Source: an uncultured SAR116 cluster alpha proteobacterium
GTDB lineage: Bacteria; Pseudomonadota; Alphaproteobacteria; Puniceispirillales; Puniceispirillaceae
Direction of reading: 5' to 3'
DNA: 46,662 nt
NCBI GenBank assembly: GCA_902596655.1
Contig: CACJUX010000016.1
Coordinates: 1 to 46,662, forward strand
Part shown: piece after piece, positions 33,536 through 43,531 of the stretch
How the letters are laid out: each line of letters begins with the position of its first letter
How positions within the stretch are numbered: the stretch's first letter is position 1
Made by a program: the position numbers and the translations under genes
Notes under the pieces: model-generated
Seen by the model: only the letters and a program-made list of their open reading frames with translations
Databases searched by the model: none
What the model was told of the DNA's origin: nothing

Positions 33536-33974
33536 CGCCCGCTGAAAACACCGCCTTGCCAAGAAGATCTGTCAGGCTAACAGGGTCCCGTGTATCGTAG
33601 ATCACGTCACCGGCAACCATCATCGTCTCATCAGCCCCCGGCATTAATTCCAAGTAATTGCCGCCAAGCAGCGAGGTTGCAGTGATTCTGGCGCTAGTGT
33701 CGGATGGCACCATAATTGCTGGGTCAAGCGAAATAACAATCCGCGCCGCATAGGTAATGGGGTCGAGTTCCTGTTGCACAATCCGTCCAACCTTGATTCC
33801 CGAAATGCGCACATCATCACCGGCTGAAAGCCCGCCTGTCGAGCCGAATTCAGCAATGATCTGATAGCCCCTTCCGCCCTTCAGATCGGCGGCCTCATAG
33901 GCGAGTGACACAAAGCCGACAGCAGCAAGCAGAACGATAGCTCCCATAACAATTTCTAATGTGTTGCGTTGCAT
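33525..33974 (-). CDS. mlaD: MlaD-type lipid transport protein (MCE family)
   Basis: MlaD is the periplasmic, membrane-anchored MCE component of the system that moves phospholipids between outer and inner membranes. The 149-aa protein has an N-terminal anchor (EIVMGAIVLLAAVGFVSLAY) and one MCE domain (FGSTGGLSAGDDVRISGIKV, then SLLGGNYLELMPG). TAGGAAA lies directly upstream of the start. The ATPase, permease and MlaC partners are not in the window. It starts 79 bp after the NDUFA12 gene and overlaps DUF2155, so the three appear to form one operon. Confidence 0.93.
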   Translation of the reverse strand: MQRNTLEIVMGAIVLLAAVGFVSLAYEAADLKGGRGYQIIAEFGSTGGLSAGDDVRISGIKVGRIVQQELDPITYAARIVISLDPAIMVPSDTSARITATSLLGGNYLELMPGADETMMVAGDVIYDTRDPVSLTDLLGKAVFSAGDAQ

Positions 33975-34053
33975 TTTCCTACCAGATCCTTAAGAGGTTG
34001 TTGCCTTGTCCGGCCGGCGCGTGGCCTTTATGAATGCCTCAGGTCATCAAGGC

Positions 34054-34416
34054 TCAGCTTGGTGTCCAGGGTTCGTAATCGCCCGTGGCCGCTGCCCGCT
34101 TGCCGCCGCGTAGAACATGACCTGCTGGCCGATACGCATATTTGGTCCCCGTCAAGTTGGGCAAATGATCCTGCTGCCATTCGTGTTTGTGATAACCATC
34201 AGTAGGTGGTGGCGTATCCTCGGTGTGATGCAGCCAGCCATGCCAGTCAGCTGGCACCTTGGAAGCCTCGGCAATGCCATTGTAGCGCACATAGCGGCGC
34301 GGCGGCTTACCCACACGGGCTTTCCGCTCTTCATAATAGCGGTTGCCATGTTTATCGCTCCCAACGAGGTTTGTCGTCAGTTTCAAAGATAACAATGTCA
34401 CCAGATCCATTTTCAT
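34054..34416 (-). CDS. NDUFA12-family complex I subunit or assembly factor
   Basis: In Alphaproteobacteria and mitochondria, NDUFA12 is an accessory subunit of respiratory complex I. ATG 34416 (MKMDLVT) is chosen over a GTG 33 bp earlier that has no ribosome-binding site. The conserved core is NLVGSDKHGNRYYEE, RRYVRYNG, VPADWHGWLHHTEDTPP and the WQQDHLPNLTGT tail. It is a good alphaproteobacterial marker. It is the first gene of the group with mlaD and DUF2155. The complex I nuo genes are not here. Confidence 0.93.
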   Translation of the reverse strand: MKMDLVTLLSLKLTTNLVGSDKHGNRYYEERKARVGKPPRRYVRYNGIAEASKVPADWHGWLHHTEDTPPPTDGYHKHEWQQDHLPNLTGTKYAYRPAGHVLRGGKRAAATGDYEPWTPS

Positions 34417-34909
34417 TTGCTTTCGTATAATATCAGGACGTATTCGCACAAGGCAGCCAGCGTGCCGCCAGCGCTCATTAATTTTGCGCCATTTGTTAGC
34501 GGTTATTATAGGCCGTTACCACATGCCGCGTCCAGACCAGAACAGGCCAGTACGTCAATGCTTTTACGACTGTTGAGGTGACATGTCCGAGAAATGTGTT
34601 TTGCATCCAACGCAATATACAAAAAAACATTGTTACTAGGGCGAAAAAAGACTTCTGTTCAGTTGCTTCTGGGAACTCCTAGGAGCTTGGCGGCAGTCGC
34701 CTGTTCGCACAGTCACAGATATTTTGTGACAAAAAGACTTTTTTTTGAGATTGCCTATTGTCCCAATACCGCAACATCATGTAGCCTGTCACCGACTGTC
34801 CGCTAGATGTGGTAAGTCAATCACGAGTACCCAACAAGCATCAGAAATCCAATAACAAACCACAACAACAACACTGTGGTGACACTAGAGAGATTCAGAG
34901 GACCAGCCC
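34417..34909. other. 490-bp gap ahead of nrdJ, no gene recognised
   Basis: This gap holds the promoters of the NDUFA12 group (minus) and of nrdJ (plus), plus the palindrome at 34712-34730. No cobalamin-riboswitch box was recognised, although nrdJ encodes a B12-dependent enzyme. Short frames here lack domains. A T8 run at about 34739-34746 follows the palindrome, but its stem is AT-rich. Confidence 0.4.
34712..34730. promoter_or_regulatory. GTCACA-N7-TGTGAC palindrome upstream of nrdJ
   Basis: GTCACA (34712-34717) and TGTGAC (34725-34730) are perfect inverted arms with the AT-rich centre GATATTT, about 180 bp ahead of nrdJ. It resembles, but does not exactly fit, the NrdR box (spacing off by one). 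It could be an operator for nrdJ. Confidence 0.4.
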
Positions 34910-37900
34910 ATGCGCTTCGAGAGACGGTTCACAACAGCCGGACAAGATCCCTACGAGACCATTGATTTTCGCCTGGCCAACAGCGAAATCCGAAACCCGG
35001 ATGGAACCGTCGTATTTCAAGCAGAAAATATAGAAGTGCCTAACCATTTCTCGCAGGTCGCCACTGACATTCTGGCGCAGAAATATTTTCGTAAGGCAGG
35101 CGTACCACGGGTGTTGAGGCGAATCGAAGAAACCGGTATGCCGTCTTGGCTGTGGCGTTCGGTTCCAGACCAAAAGGCTCTAGATGACTTGCCAGAGGAG
35201 CAGCGTTTCGTTGGTGAAAAATCAGCCAAGCAGGTGTTCAATAGACTTTCTGGCACATGGACGTATTGGGGCTGGAAAGGCGGTTATTTCTCCAGTGAGG
35301 AGGATGCCCTTACCTATTTTGACGAGATGTGTCACATGCTTGCTATGCAGATGGCTGCACCCAACTCGCCGCAATGGTTCAATACCGGCATGCATTGGGC
35401 TTATGGCATCGATGGCCCAAGCCAGGGACACTATTATGTAGATTTCAAAACCGGCAAGCTGACCAAATCTAGCAGCGCCTATGAGCATCCGCAGCCGCAT
35501 GCCTGTTTTATCCAGTCGGTAAGTGACGATCTGGTAAATGATGGCGGTATCATGGATTTGTGGGTTCGCGAGGCCCGCCTGTTCAAATATGGATCTGGAA
35601 CGGGATCAAACTTTAGCCGCTTGCGGGGAGGCGGAGAGAGTCTGTCAGGTGGTGGCAAATCATCAGGTTTGATGAGCTTCCTGCGCATCGGAGACCGCGC
35701 CGCGGGGGCAATCAAATCAGGTGGCACGACTCGGCGTGCGGCGAAGATGGTCACAGTCGATGTCGACCATCCAGACATCGAAGAATATGTCGACTGGAAA
35801 GTTGTTGAGGAGCAAAAAGTCGCTGCCCTCGTTGCTGGGTCGCAACTGGCGCAGAAACACATGTGCGAGGTCATGGCGGCTTGCCAGATAACCGAGGGAC
35901 TGGATGACAATGAGCGATTTGATCCACGCGTTAACAGTACACTCAAAAAGGCAATCAAGTCAGCCCGCAAGGCAATGATTCCCGAGAATTACGTGCAACG
36001 GGTCATCCAGTTTGCCCAGCAGGGTTACAACGAGATTGAATTCAAGGCTTATGATACGGATTGGGACTCAGAAGCCTATCTGACCGTTGCCGGGCAAAAC
36101 TCCAACAATTCGGTGCGAGTGAACAATGAGTTCTTGCAGGCTGTTTTAGACGACGGGGACTGGGAGTTGATTAAACGCCGTGATAAGTGCGTTGCAAAAC
36201 GGATAAAAGCTGCTGACTTGTGGGAAAAAATTGCACATGCTGCATGGGCCTGCGCCGATCCAGGGCTGCAATATGACACCACGATTAATGAGTGGCACAC
36301 CTGTCCTGAAGGTGGACGAATCAACGCATCCAACCCTTGCTCGGAATATATGTTCCTTGATGATACCGCCTGCAATCTTGCGTCTCTAAATCTGATGCAG
36401 TTCCGCTATCATGACGGCTCATTTGACATCGATGCCTTCCAGCATGCCTGCCGCTTGTGGACATTAACGCTGGAAATTTCAGTGCTAATGGCGCAATTCC
36501 CCTCGAAGGAAATTGCCCAGCTTTCTTATGAATATCGGACGCTTGGACTAGGTTTTGCCAATATTGGTGGCCTGTTGATGGCGCAGGGCTATTCCTATGA
36601 CAGCGATGAGGGCCGCGCTGTCTGCGCCGCGATCACCGCGATAATGACGGGTGTTTCCTACGCCACCTCAGCGGAGATCGCCAGTGAGGTCGGTGCCTTC
36701 CCACAATATAAAAAAAACAAGAAGCATATGTTGCGGGTGATGAAGAATCACCGTTTGGCAGCGCATGGTAAGGCAACGGGCTACAGGGGCCTGAGCATCC
36801 TGCCAGTGCCACTTGACAGTACCTCCTGCCCCGATAATAAGCTTGTTGACGCCGCACGCGCCGCCTGGGACAGCGCTGTTACCCTTGGAGAGGCGCATGG
36901 CTACCGCAATGCGCAGGCAACGGTGATTGCCCCAACCGGAACAATCGGTCTGGTAATGGATTGTGACACCACTGGAATCGAACCTGATTTTGCCATTGTG
37001 AAATTTAAGAAACTCGCAGGCGGTGGTTATTTCAAGATCATCAATCGCGTAGTGCCAGAAGCGCTGGCCAATATGGGCTACGGTCGAGAGCAAATTGACG
37101 ACATCATCAAATATGCGGTTGGCAACGCGAGCTTGAAAAACTGTCAGGCGATCTCTGTCAGCGCCCTTAGAGACAAGGGCTTCGGCGATGGGGAACTGGC
37201 CAAGCTGGAAATAGCGATGGAAAGTGCCTTCGACGTGAAATTTGCTTTCAACCGCTTCACGCTCGGCGATGATTTCTGCAAGGACACACTCGGTTTCACC
37301 GACGCCCAGCTCGATGATTTCAATTTCAACATGCTTGAAGCGCTCGGCTTCGACAAGGGCGCAATCGAAGCTGCCAACATTCATGTCTGTGGGTCAATGA
37401 CGCTGGAGGGCGCGCCGCACCTCAAAGATGAGCATCTGCCAGTGTTTGACTGTGCAAATGTCTGTGGTCGGCTTGGCAAGCGGTTCTTGTCGGTTGACAG
37501 CCACATCACCATGATGGCAGCGGCACAGCCCTTCATCTCTGGGGCAATCTCTAAAACCATCAACATGCCTAACAGCGCCACTGTCGTGGAATGTGGCGAG
37601 GCCTATATGTCATCATGGAAGCTAGGGCTGAAAGCAAACGCACTCTACCGCGACGGCTCGAAGCTAAGCCAGCCGCTGTCATCCGGCCTTGCCGTGGATA
37701 TTGACGAGGATGAGGAAGCAATGGACGCACTTGACACCCCAGTCGCCGCAGCCTTACCTCAGGTGATTGAGAAGGTTGTTGAGCGTATCGCCAGGGTAGA
37801 ACGCGAGAAGCTGCCACACCGCCGAAAGGGCTACACACAAAAGGCAACAGTTGGTGGCCACAAGGTTTATCTGCGAACGGGCGAATATGAGGATGGTCGT

Positions 37901-38560
37901 ATTGGCGAGGTCTTCATCGACATGCACAAGGAAGGCGCGGCCTTCCGCTCGCTTATGAACAATTTTGCTATCGCCGTGTCGATTGGCCTGCAATATGGCG
38001 TGCCACTTGAGGAATTTGTCGAAGCCTACACATTCACTCGGTTTGAACCACAGGGAATCGTTACCGGCAACGATGCTATCAAAATGTCGACGTCAATCCT
38101 TGATTATACATTCCGGGAGCTGGCAATATCCTATCTTGACCGGCACGATCTGGGTCATGTTGATCTGGATGATTTGGATGTGACGACAACCGGCTCTGGC
38201 GACAATCAGTCTGACCTTGTTAACAAGGTTACCAGCCGTGGGTTCATCCGCAAGCAGGGTCTGGTCGTCTATTCAAATGAAAGCAGTGCCGCAACCGCCG
38301 TTGTCAGGGACAATGGCGTAGCAGTAACAGCCGAACCGGTGGCAATACCAGCACCAACAATGGCCAGCACAGTGTCAAGCGTCAGCCATGCAACCTCCGC
38401 AAGCACCGACGCTACTGAACAGAAGGCAACACGTGTCAAACAAGCCCGCATGCAGGGCTATGAAGGCGAAGCCTGCCCTGAATGTCAGAATTTCACCCTT
38501 GTCCGCAATGGTACCTGCCTAAAATGCAATACCTGCGGCAGCACAACGGGGTGCAGCTGA
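34910..38560 (+). CDS. nrdJ: Adenosylcobalamin-dependent (class II) ribonucleotide reductase
   Basis: NrdJ makes deoxyribonucleotides with a B12-derived radical and needs no oxygen and no small subunit. The 1216-aa protein begins [20 protein letters not shown] and has the long alphaproteobacterial form. Visible are [76 protein letters not shown], and the cysteine-rich tail [20 protein letters not shown] ending CGSTTGCS, which should shuttle electrons to the active site. The terminator at 38591 follows. The organism thus needs B12 for this route; whether it makes or imports it cannot be told here. Confidence 0.96.
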   Translation: MRFERRFTTAGQDPYETIDFRLANSEIRNPDGTVVFQAENIEVPNHFSQVATDILAQKYFRKAGVPRVLRRIEETGMPSWLWRSVPDQKALDDLPEEQRFVGEKSAKQVFNRLSGTWTYWGWKGGYFSSEEDALTYFDEMCHMLAMQMAAPNSPQWFNTGMHWAYGIDGPSQGHYYVDFKTGKLTKSSSAYEHPQPHACFIQSVSDDLVNDGGIMDLWVREARLFKYGSGTGSNFSRLRGGGESLSGGGKSSGLMSFLRIGDRAAGAIKSGGTTRRAAKMVTVDVDHPDIEEYVDWKVVEEQKVAALVAGSQLAQKHMCEVMAACQITEGLDDNERFDPRVNSTLKKAIKSARKAMIPENYVQRVIQFAQQGYNEIEFKAYDTDWDSEAYLTVAGQNSNNSVRVNNEFLQAVLDDGDWELIKRRDKCVAKRIKAADLWEKIAHAAWACADPGLQYDTTINEWHTCPEGGRINASNPCSEYMFLDDTACNLASLNLMQFRYHDGSFDIDAFQHACRLWTLTLEISVLMAQFPSKEIAQLSYEYRTLGLGFANIGGLLMAQGYSYDSDEGRAVCAAITAIMTGVSYATSAEIASEVGAFPQYKKNKKHMLRVMKNHRLAAHGKATGYRGLSILPVPLDSTSCPDNKLVDAARAAWDSAVTLGEAHGYRNAQATVIAPTGTIGLVMDCDTTGIEPDFAIVKFKKLAGGGYFKIINRVVPEALANMGYGREQIDDIIKYAVGNASLKNCQAISVSALRDKGFGDGELAKLEIAMESAFDVKFAFNRFTLGDDFCKDTLGFTDAQLDDFNFNMLEALGFDKGAIEAANIHVCGSMTLEGAPHLKDEHLPVFDCANVCGRLGKRFLSVDSHITMMAAAQPFISGAISKTINMPNSATVVECGEAYMSSWKLGLKANALYRDGSKLSQPLSSGLAVDIDEDEEAMDALDTPVAAALPQVIEKVVERIARVEREKLPHRRKGYTQKATVGGHKVYLRTGEYEDGRIGEVFIDMHKEGAAFRSLMNNFAIAVSIGLQYGVPLEEFVEAYTFTRFEPQGIVTGNDAIKMSTSILDYTFRELAISYLDRHDLGHVDLDDLDVTTTGSGDNQSDLVNKVTSRGFIRKQGLVVYSNESSAATAVVRDNGVAVTAEPVAIPAPTMASTVSSVSHATSASTDATEQKATRVKQARMQGYEGEACPECQNFTLVRNGTCLKCNTCGSTTGCS

Positions 38561-38590
38561 GCTCTCCCTGCAGAGCAACCTGCAGAACTC

Positions 38591-38618
38591 GCCCCGCACC
38601 TCGGTGCGGGGCTTTTTT
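38591..38618 (+). terminator. Strong intrinsic terminator of nrdJ
   Basis: GCCCCGCAC, loop CTCG, GTGCGGGGC (38591-38612), followed by six T. It lies 31 bp after the nrdJ stop. One of the most convincing terminators in the window. Confidence 0.9.
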
Positions 38619-38740
38619 CTAGCGCCCGCGCAGATAGACAGAGAGTGATTTTGCTTGTCCTTGAGCAGCATGTTGTGTAAGCGTCCTTTTCAATTCAGAC
38701 CATCATTGTCCATCGTGATAGTGCAATTTCGGAGACCAGA

Positions 38741-39205
38741 ATGAGCAAAGTTGAAACAAAATTGAATAACATGGGAATCTACGTTCCCGATGCACCGGCA
38801 CCTGCGGCCAATTATGTGCCTTTTGTGATTTCCGGCAATCTTGTTTTTATTTCCGGTCAGGTTCCCTTTGTCGACGGAGAACTGCAAATCACCGGTAAAA
38901 TTGGTGACAACGCGACAATTGACGATGGACACGCGCAGGCACGCATATGTGCTATCAATCTGATTGCCCAGCTCAAAGTGGCCTGTGACGGCGATCTTGA
39001 CCGTGTGAAGCGCGTTGTCAAACTGGGCGCTTTTGTGTGCTCGGCAGATGATTTCACCGGCCAGCCTGGCGTCGTCAACGGTGCCTCCGACCTGATGGTT
39101 GAGGCTTTTGGTGAGGCAGGCCGGCATGCCCGTTTCGCTGTAGGAACAAACGCGCTACCCCTTGGCTGCCTTGTCGAGATTGATGGAGTATTCGAAATTG
39201 CCTAA
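38741..39205 (+). CDS. RidA/YjgF family protein
   Basis: The 154-aa protein has the RidA-type core: FVISGNLVFISGQVPFVDGE, QARICAINLIAQLKVACDGD and ARFAVGTNALPLGCLVEIDG. GGAGA sits 6 nt ahead of the ATG. It belongs to the longer subgroup with an N-terminal extension (KVETKLNNMGIYVPDAPAPA). Many RidA proteins hydrolyse reactive enamines and imines from PLP enzymes; the key arginine of the deaminase subgroup is not obvious at the usual position, so that activity is uncertain. It has its own terminator at 39246-39270. Confidence 0.9.
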   Translation: MSKVETKLNNMGIYVPDAPAPAANYVPFVISGNLVFISGQVPFVDGELQITGKIGDNATIDDGHAQARICAINLIAQLKVACDGDLDRVKRVVKLGAFVCSADDFTGQPGVVNGASDLMVEAFGEAGRHARFAVGTNALPLGCLVEIDGVFEIA

Positions 39206-39245
39206 GGCGGAATAATCACACCCGCGCACCTCTCAAAAAATCAAA

Positions 39246-39270
39246 CGGCCTCTTGCAGGGCCGGTTTTTT
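39246..39270 (+). terminator. Intrinsic terminator of the RidA-family gene
   Basis: CGGCC (39246-39250), loop TCTTGCAG-like, GGCCG (39259-39263), then a T6 run (39265-39270). It sits 40 bp past the stop. Confidence 0.8.
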
Positions 39271-39288
39271 ATAGCCATCTCTTCCCTC

Positions 39289-40458
39289 ATGGATGGTGAC
39301 ACTTTTTCTCTCGAGTTATGCGACGACATCAGCCGCATCGCCGCCCCTGAATGGGACAGTGTTGCTGGAAACGAAAACCCCTTTGTCTGCCACGCCTTTC
39401 TGCTGGCGCTTGAGGCTGGCAAGGCAGTCGGAGGCACCACTGGCTGGGACCCGCTGCATCTGGTAATGCGCGATGATGGTGGCAAGCTCGTTGCGGCGAT
39501 GCCACATTACCTCAAGCACCATTCTTATGGTGAATATATTTTTGATCACACTTGGGCTAACGGCTTCATGCGTGCCGGCGGGCAATATTATCCAAAGATG
39601 CTGTCCGCCATTCCCTTCACCCCGGCAACAGGGCCGCGCCTGCTCACTGGCGCGGCCACGGGGACGCGACGCCAGCAGCTCATCTGCGGACTGGTCAATG
39701 GGATGAAGCAATATGTTGGCAAACTCCAGCTGTCTTCGGCGCATGTCAATTTTCTACCTTGCGAGGATGCCAATACACTTGCCGATAAGGGCTGGCTGCT
39801 GCGCCATTCAATCCAGTTCCATTGGCATAATGATAATTATAACTGTTTTGATGATTTTCTGGCAAGCCTGTCATCACGCAAACGCAAGAATATCCGCAAG
39901 GAACGGCAATCGCTAATCGACGCTGGTGTGCAGATGCTACCATTGACCGGTGCATCCATTGAAAAACATCATATTGATGCTTTTTACCGCTTTTACATGT
40001 CAACCATCGACCGTAAATGGGGTGGTGCCTATCTGACCCGGGAGGTGTTTGAGATTCTGCATACGACAATGGCCGAGCGGATGCTGCTGGTTATGGCTGA
40101 GTATCGAGGGCGTATAATTGGTGGCGCGCTGAATTTCATTGGTGGCAACACGCTATATGGTCGCAATTGGGGGGCCGATCTGGACATTCCCAACCTGCAT
40201 TTTGAGGCCTGCTATTATCAGGCGATCGATTATGCCATCGCCAACAAACTGTCATCTGTTGAGGCTGGTGCTCAAGGCTTTCATAAGGTTCAACGCGGCT
40301 ATCTGCCAGTGAAAACCTGGTCAGTGCATTGGATTGCCCATTCCGGCTTCAGACAGGCCATCGCTCGCTTTTTAACGGCCGAAGAACGCGGCATTGACGA
40401 GGAAGCTAACCAAATCACAATGGCCAGCCCATTCAAACGGGGCAACACTCCAGATTGA
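39289..40458 (+). CDS. FemAB/GNAT-like acyltransferase (COG3146, DUF482)
   Basis: The start is taken as ATG 39289 (MDGDTFSLELCDDI); the frame opens 36 bp upstream within the terminator, at a TTG. The roughly 389-aa protein matches the COG3146 family, a GNAT-fold group often annotated as peptidoglycan-biosynthesis related. Visible are NPFVCHAFLLALE, YGEYIFDHTWANGFMRAGGQ, LPCEDANTL, SSRKRKNIRKERQSL and AGAQGFHKVQRGYLPVKTWS. The substrate is unknown. It converges with clpA (19 bp between stops). Confidence 0.88.
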   Translation: MDGDTFSLELCDDISRIAAPEWDSVAGNENPFVCHAFLLALEAGKAVGGTTGWDPLHLVMRDDGGKLVAAMPHYLKHHSYGEYIFDHTWANGFMRAGGQYYPKMLSAIPFTPATGPRLLTGAATGTRRQQLICGLVNGMKQYVGKLQLSSAHVNFLPCEDANTLADKGWLLRHSIQFHWHNDNYNCFDDFLASLSSRKRKNIRKERQSLIDAGVQMLPLTGASIEKHHIDAFYRFYMSTIDRKWGGAYLTREVFEILHTTMAERMLLVMAEYRGRIIGGALNFIGGNTLYGRNWGADLDIPNLHFEACYYQAIDYAIANKLSSVEAGAQGFHKVQRGYLPVKTWSVHWIAHSGFRQAIARFLTAEERGIDEEANQITMASPFKRGNTPD

Positions 40459-40477
40459 AGGTTTGACTGCTACCGGC

Positions 40478-42769
40478 CTAGCCGCGCTCAGGGGCAGGCA
40501 AGGCGGTGCGCTTGCCGGGAAGTGCCTTTTGTGGCGGTGCTTTAACCGTCACCACAAGCGCGTCATTTTCAACATCGACGAGCGCAAGCCCACCACCAGT
40601 AAGATCGCCAAACAGCAGCTGGTCAGCAAGTGGCTTCTTGATATATTCCTGCACGACACGGGTCAGCGGGCGGGCACCATAGTTACGGTCATAGCCGCGC
40701 TGTGCCAGCCAATCCCTCGCTGCCTTGCTCAACTCAATCTCGACATTACGCTCAGCAAGCTGGGCATCAAGCTGCATAATGAATTTATCAACCACGAGGC
40801 GGATCACATCATGTTCGAGCGGAGCAAAAGGGATGATTGCATCAAGCCGATTGCGGAACTCTGGGCTGAACAGCTTTTCAATAGCCTCAACATCAGCCCC
40901 CTCATTTGTCTCACGGTTAAAACCGATCGCCTTTTTTGAAAGTTCCTGCGCCCCGGCATTGGTTGTCATGATCAGGATAACATTACGGAAATCAACCGAT
41001 TTGCCATTGTTGTCCGTAAGCTTCCCATGATCCATGATCTGCAGCAGAATATTGAACAGGTCCGGATGCGCCTTTTCGATCTCATCAAGAAGCAGCACTG
41101 CGTGTGGCGTCTGGTCAATGGCGTCGGTGAGCAATCCGCCCTGATCAAACCCTACATAGCCCGGAGGCGCGCCGATCAACCGCGAGACGGTATGGCGTTC
41201 CATATATTCGGACATATCATATCGCAGCAGCTTGATGCCAAGTGCCTCAGCAAGCTGGCGGGCGACCTCAGTCTTGCCAACACCGGTTGGGCCGGAAAAC
41301 AGATAATTGCCAACCGGCTTTTCCGCCTCACGCAAACCCGCACGCGACAACTTTATCGCCGAGGCCAACGCACTGATCGCGGGGTCCTGGCCAAAAACAA
41401 GCCGCTTCAAATCACCTTCCAGCGACGCCAGAACCGCCTTATCATCACGGCTGACATGCTTTGAGGGGATTCGAGCCATGGTCGCAACTGTTGCCTCCAC
41501 CTCGCGCTGGCCAATGGTTTGCTTGCGGCGAGATTTTGGAAGTAAATTCTGCGCCGCAGCCGCTTCGTCGATGACGTCTATCGCTTTATCCGGTAGTTTA
41601 CGATCATTGATGTAACGGGCCGACAGATCAACCGCCCCCTTCAGCGCCGCGCCAGTGAAACGTACTTTGTGGTGGTCCTCATACCGGCTTTTCAGGCCAT
41701 TGAGGATCTTGATCGTATCGGCGATGGTCGGCTCATTTACGTCAATTTTCTGGAAGCGGCGCACTAACGCCCGGTCCTTTTCAAAATGCCCGCGATATTC
41801 CTTGTACGTGGTCGAACCAATACAGCGCAATGTACCTTCCTGAAGCGCCGGCTTGAGTAGATTAGAAGCATCCATGGCCCCACCCGAGGTCGCACCGGCA
41901 CCGATCACCGTATGAATCTCATCAATGAACAGAATGGCATTCTCGTCTTCGGCAACAGCCTTCATAACGGCTTTCAGCCGTTCCTCAAAATCGCCACGAT
42001 AGCGCGTGCCAGCGAGCAACTGCCCCATATCGAGCGAATAGATCACCGCATTGCTGAGAACATCCGGCACTTCGCCGTTGTGGACGCGAAGCGCTAAACC
42101 CTCGGCGATGGCCGTCTTACCAACACCCGGATCACCAACGTAAAGCGGATTATTTTTGGTACGTCGACACAGCACCTGAATAGTACGGTCAAGCTCCCGA
42201 TCGCGTCCGATAAGTGGATCTATCCGACCAGCAGCCGCCTTGGCGATCAGATCAACCGCATATTGACTGAGCGGATCATTGCCGTCAGCCGTTTCAGCGT
42301 CTGTCTCAACCTGTTCCTCCACGCCGCGGCCCACATTGCCATCGCTTCCATGGCTTATATAGGAAACAGCATCAAGACGAGTCATATTTAGCGATTTGAG
42401 GAACCAGACAGCATGGCTCTCACGCTCGGAAAAGATCGAGACGAGGACGTTTGCCCCGGTCGCCACCTCACGGCCCGATGATTGGGTGTGGATGATAGCA
42501 CGCTGGATAACGCGCTGGAAACTGGCTGTTGGCTGAACATCGAGATTGTCACTGTGGCTGACAATTGAGGCAAGCTCGGTTTCGATGTAATCGGTCAGAC
42601 GCGAGCGCAGCTCCTGAATATTAACTTTGCAGGCAGAAAGAACTTCAAGCGCATCGCTGTCTTCTGTCAGCGCCAGAAGAAGATGCTCCAGCGTGGCAAA
42701 TTCGTGCGCTTTCGACGTGGCCACACCCATCGCCCGGCGCAGAGTCTCCTCAAGTTCCCTTGACAGCAT
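40478..42769 (-). CDS. clpA: ATP-dependent Clp protease ATPase ClpA
   Basis: ClpA unfolds substrates and feeds them to ClpP. The 763-aa protein has the N-domain (MLSRELEETLRRAMGVATSK, about 1-150), a first AAA+ domain with Walker A GDPGVGKT (212-219), a second with GPTGVGKT (493-500), and the ClpP-binding loop IGFNRETN after ELSKKA. No ClpB-type middle domain is present. It begins 5 bp after clpS, as in the usual operon. clpP is not in the window. Confidence 0.96.
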   Translation of the reverse strand: MLSRELEETLRRAMGVATSKAHEFATLEHLLLALTEDSDALEVLSACKVNIQELRSRLTDYIETELASIVSHSDNLDVQPTASFQRVIQRAIIHTQSSGREVATGANVLVSIFSERESHAVWFLKSLNMTRLDAVSYISHGSDGNVGRGVEEQVETDAETADGNDPLSQYAVDLIAKAAAGRIDPLIGRDRELDRTIQVLCRRTKNNPLYVGDPGVGKTAIAEGLALRVHNGEVPDVLSNAVIYSLDMGQLLAGTRYRGDFEERLKAVMKAVAEDENAILFIDEIHTVIGAGATSGGAMDASNLLKPALQEGTLRCIGSTTYKEYRGHFEKDRALVRRFQKIDVNEPTIADTIKILNGLKSRYEDHHKVRFTGAALKGAVDLSARYINDRKLPDKAIDVIDEAAAAQNLLPKSRRKQTIGQREVEATVATMARIPSKHVSRDDKAVLASLEGDLKRLVFGQDPAISALASAIKLSRAGLREAEKPVGNYLFSGPTGVGKTEVARQLAEALGIKLLRYDMSEYMERHTVSRLIGAPPGYVGFDQGGLLTDAIDQTPHAVLLLDEIEKAHPDLFNILLQIMDHGKLTDNNGKSVDFRNVILIMTTNAGAQELSKKAIGFNRETNEGADVEAIEKLFSPEFRNRLDAIIPFAPLEHDVIRLVVDKFIMQLDAQLAERNVEIELSKAARDWLAQRGYDRNYGARPLTRVVQEYIKKPLADQLLFGDLTGGGLALVDVENDALVVTVKAPPQKALPGKRTALPAPERG

Positions 42770-42774
42770 GATCC

Positions 42775-43122
42775 CTAGTCCTTTTCCAGTTGCAGTTGCA
42801 GCGGGTGTTCATTTTGTCTCGCATATTCCATCACTTTGGTGGCCTTTGCCTCAGCAACCTCGTAGCTGTAAATTCCACAGACACCAATGCCCCGACGGTG
42901 AACATTCAGCATAATGGCATTAGCCTGACTATTTGACAGGTTGAAAAAGTGCTGCAGCACATGGACGACGAACTCCATCGGCGTGTAGTCATCATTCATC
43001 ATCAGAACTTTGTACATCGATGGTTTTCTGGTCTTGGTGCGGCTGTCAAGAATCAGTTGCGACTGACCGCCACCATTATCGCTGTCTTTCCGCTCTGCGC
43101 TAAGTCTTTCCCTGTCAATCAT
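42775..43122 (-). CDS. clpS: ClpS adaptor for N-degron substrates
   Basis: ClpS binds proteins with N-terminal Leu, Phe, Trp or Tyr and delivers them to ClpAP. The 115-aa protein has the core [40 protein letters not shown], and the C-terminal [20 protein letters not shown], in which the NDD and VHRRG motifs form the binding pocket. The N-terminal extension ([20 protein letters not shown]) is charged and flexible, as required for delivery. It is the first gene of the clpS-clpA operon. The dyad at 43192 lies 70 bp upstream. Confidence 0.96.
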   Translation of the reverse strand: MIDRERLSAERKDSDNGGGQSQLILDSRTKTRKPSMYKVLMMNDDYTPMEFVVHVLQHFFNLSNSQANAIMLNVHRRGIGVCGIYSYEVAEAKATKVMEYARQNEHPLQLQLEKD

Positions 43123-43531
43123 TTTTTTACGGTCCGGTCTGCCACTTTGCTGCTACGTACTTAGGCTCAAAATTACCTGCAGTAGCACCTGCACTGTGTA
43201 TCACAGTGTTCTAGAAATCGGACACAAAATCAACATGTCCGACGTGTGCTCTGATCAGGCGAAAACTTTGCCAGTTGTAAATGATATTGGCATTAATATT
43301 GCTGTGATAAAGAGTGATTGTAAAAAAAACAGACATGATTGTTGGATTTGATCAAAAACGCGTGAAATGATGTAAAAATTGGCAGTTTGAAGACAGTCCG
43401 ATGAAAGAACCTCCACCTCTTGTTGAAAGGGAGTTAAATGCGGTATGATCGTCAAATGAACAGCCCATGTCTCATTTCGCTCCACGGAGTCCTGACCGTT
43501 GCGTGCTTTTACCCGCCTCAACTGTGACAGA
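43123..43531. other. 400-bp divergent gap, no gene recognised
   Basis: This gap holds the promoters of clpS (minus) and the carboxypeptidase gene (plus), with the palindrome at 43192-43208 and an AT-rich region about 43270-43330. Short frames have no domains. Confidence 0.4.
43192..43208. promoter_or_regulatory. CACTGTG-TAT-CACAGTG palindrome upstream of clpS
   Basis: CACTGTG (43192-43198) and CACAGTG (43202-43208) are perfect 7-bp arms around TAT. It lies about 70 bp ahead of clpS and 324 bp ahead of the carboxypeptidase start. It probably binds a dimeric regulator; which one is not evident. Confidence 0.5.

Noticed and set aside
34450-34909. Cobalamin riboswitch before nrdJ
   Set aside because: No B12-box sequence was recognised. 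A covariance search would be needed to exclude it fully.
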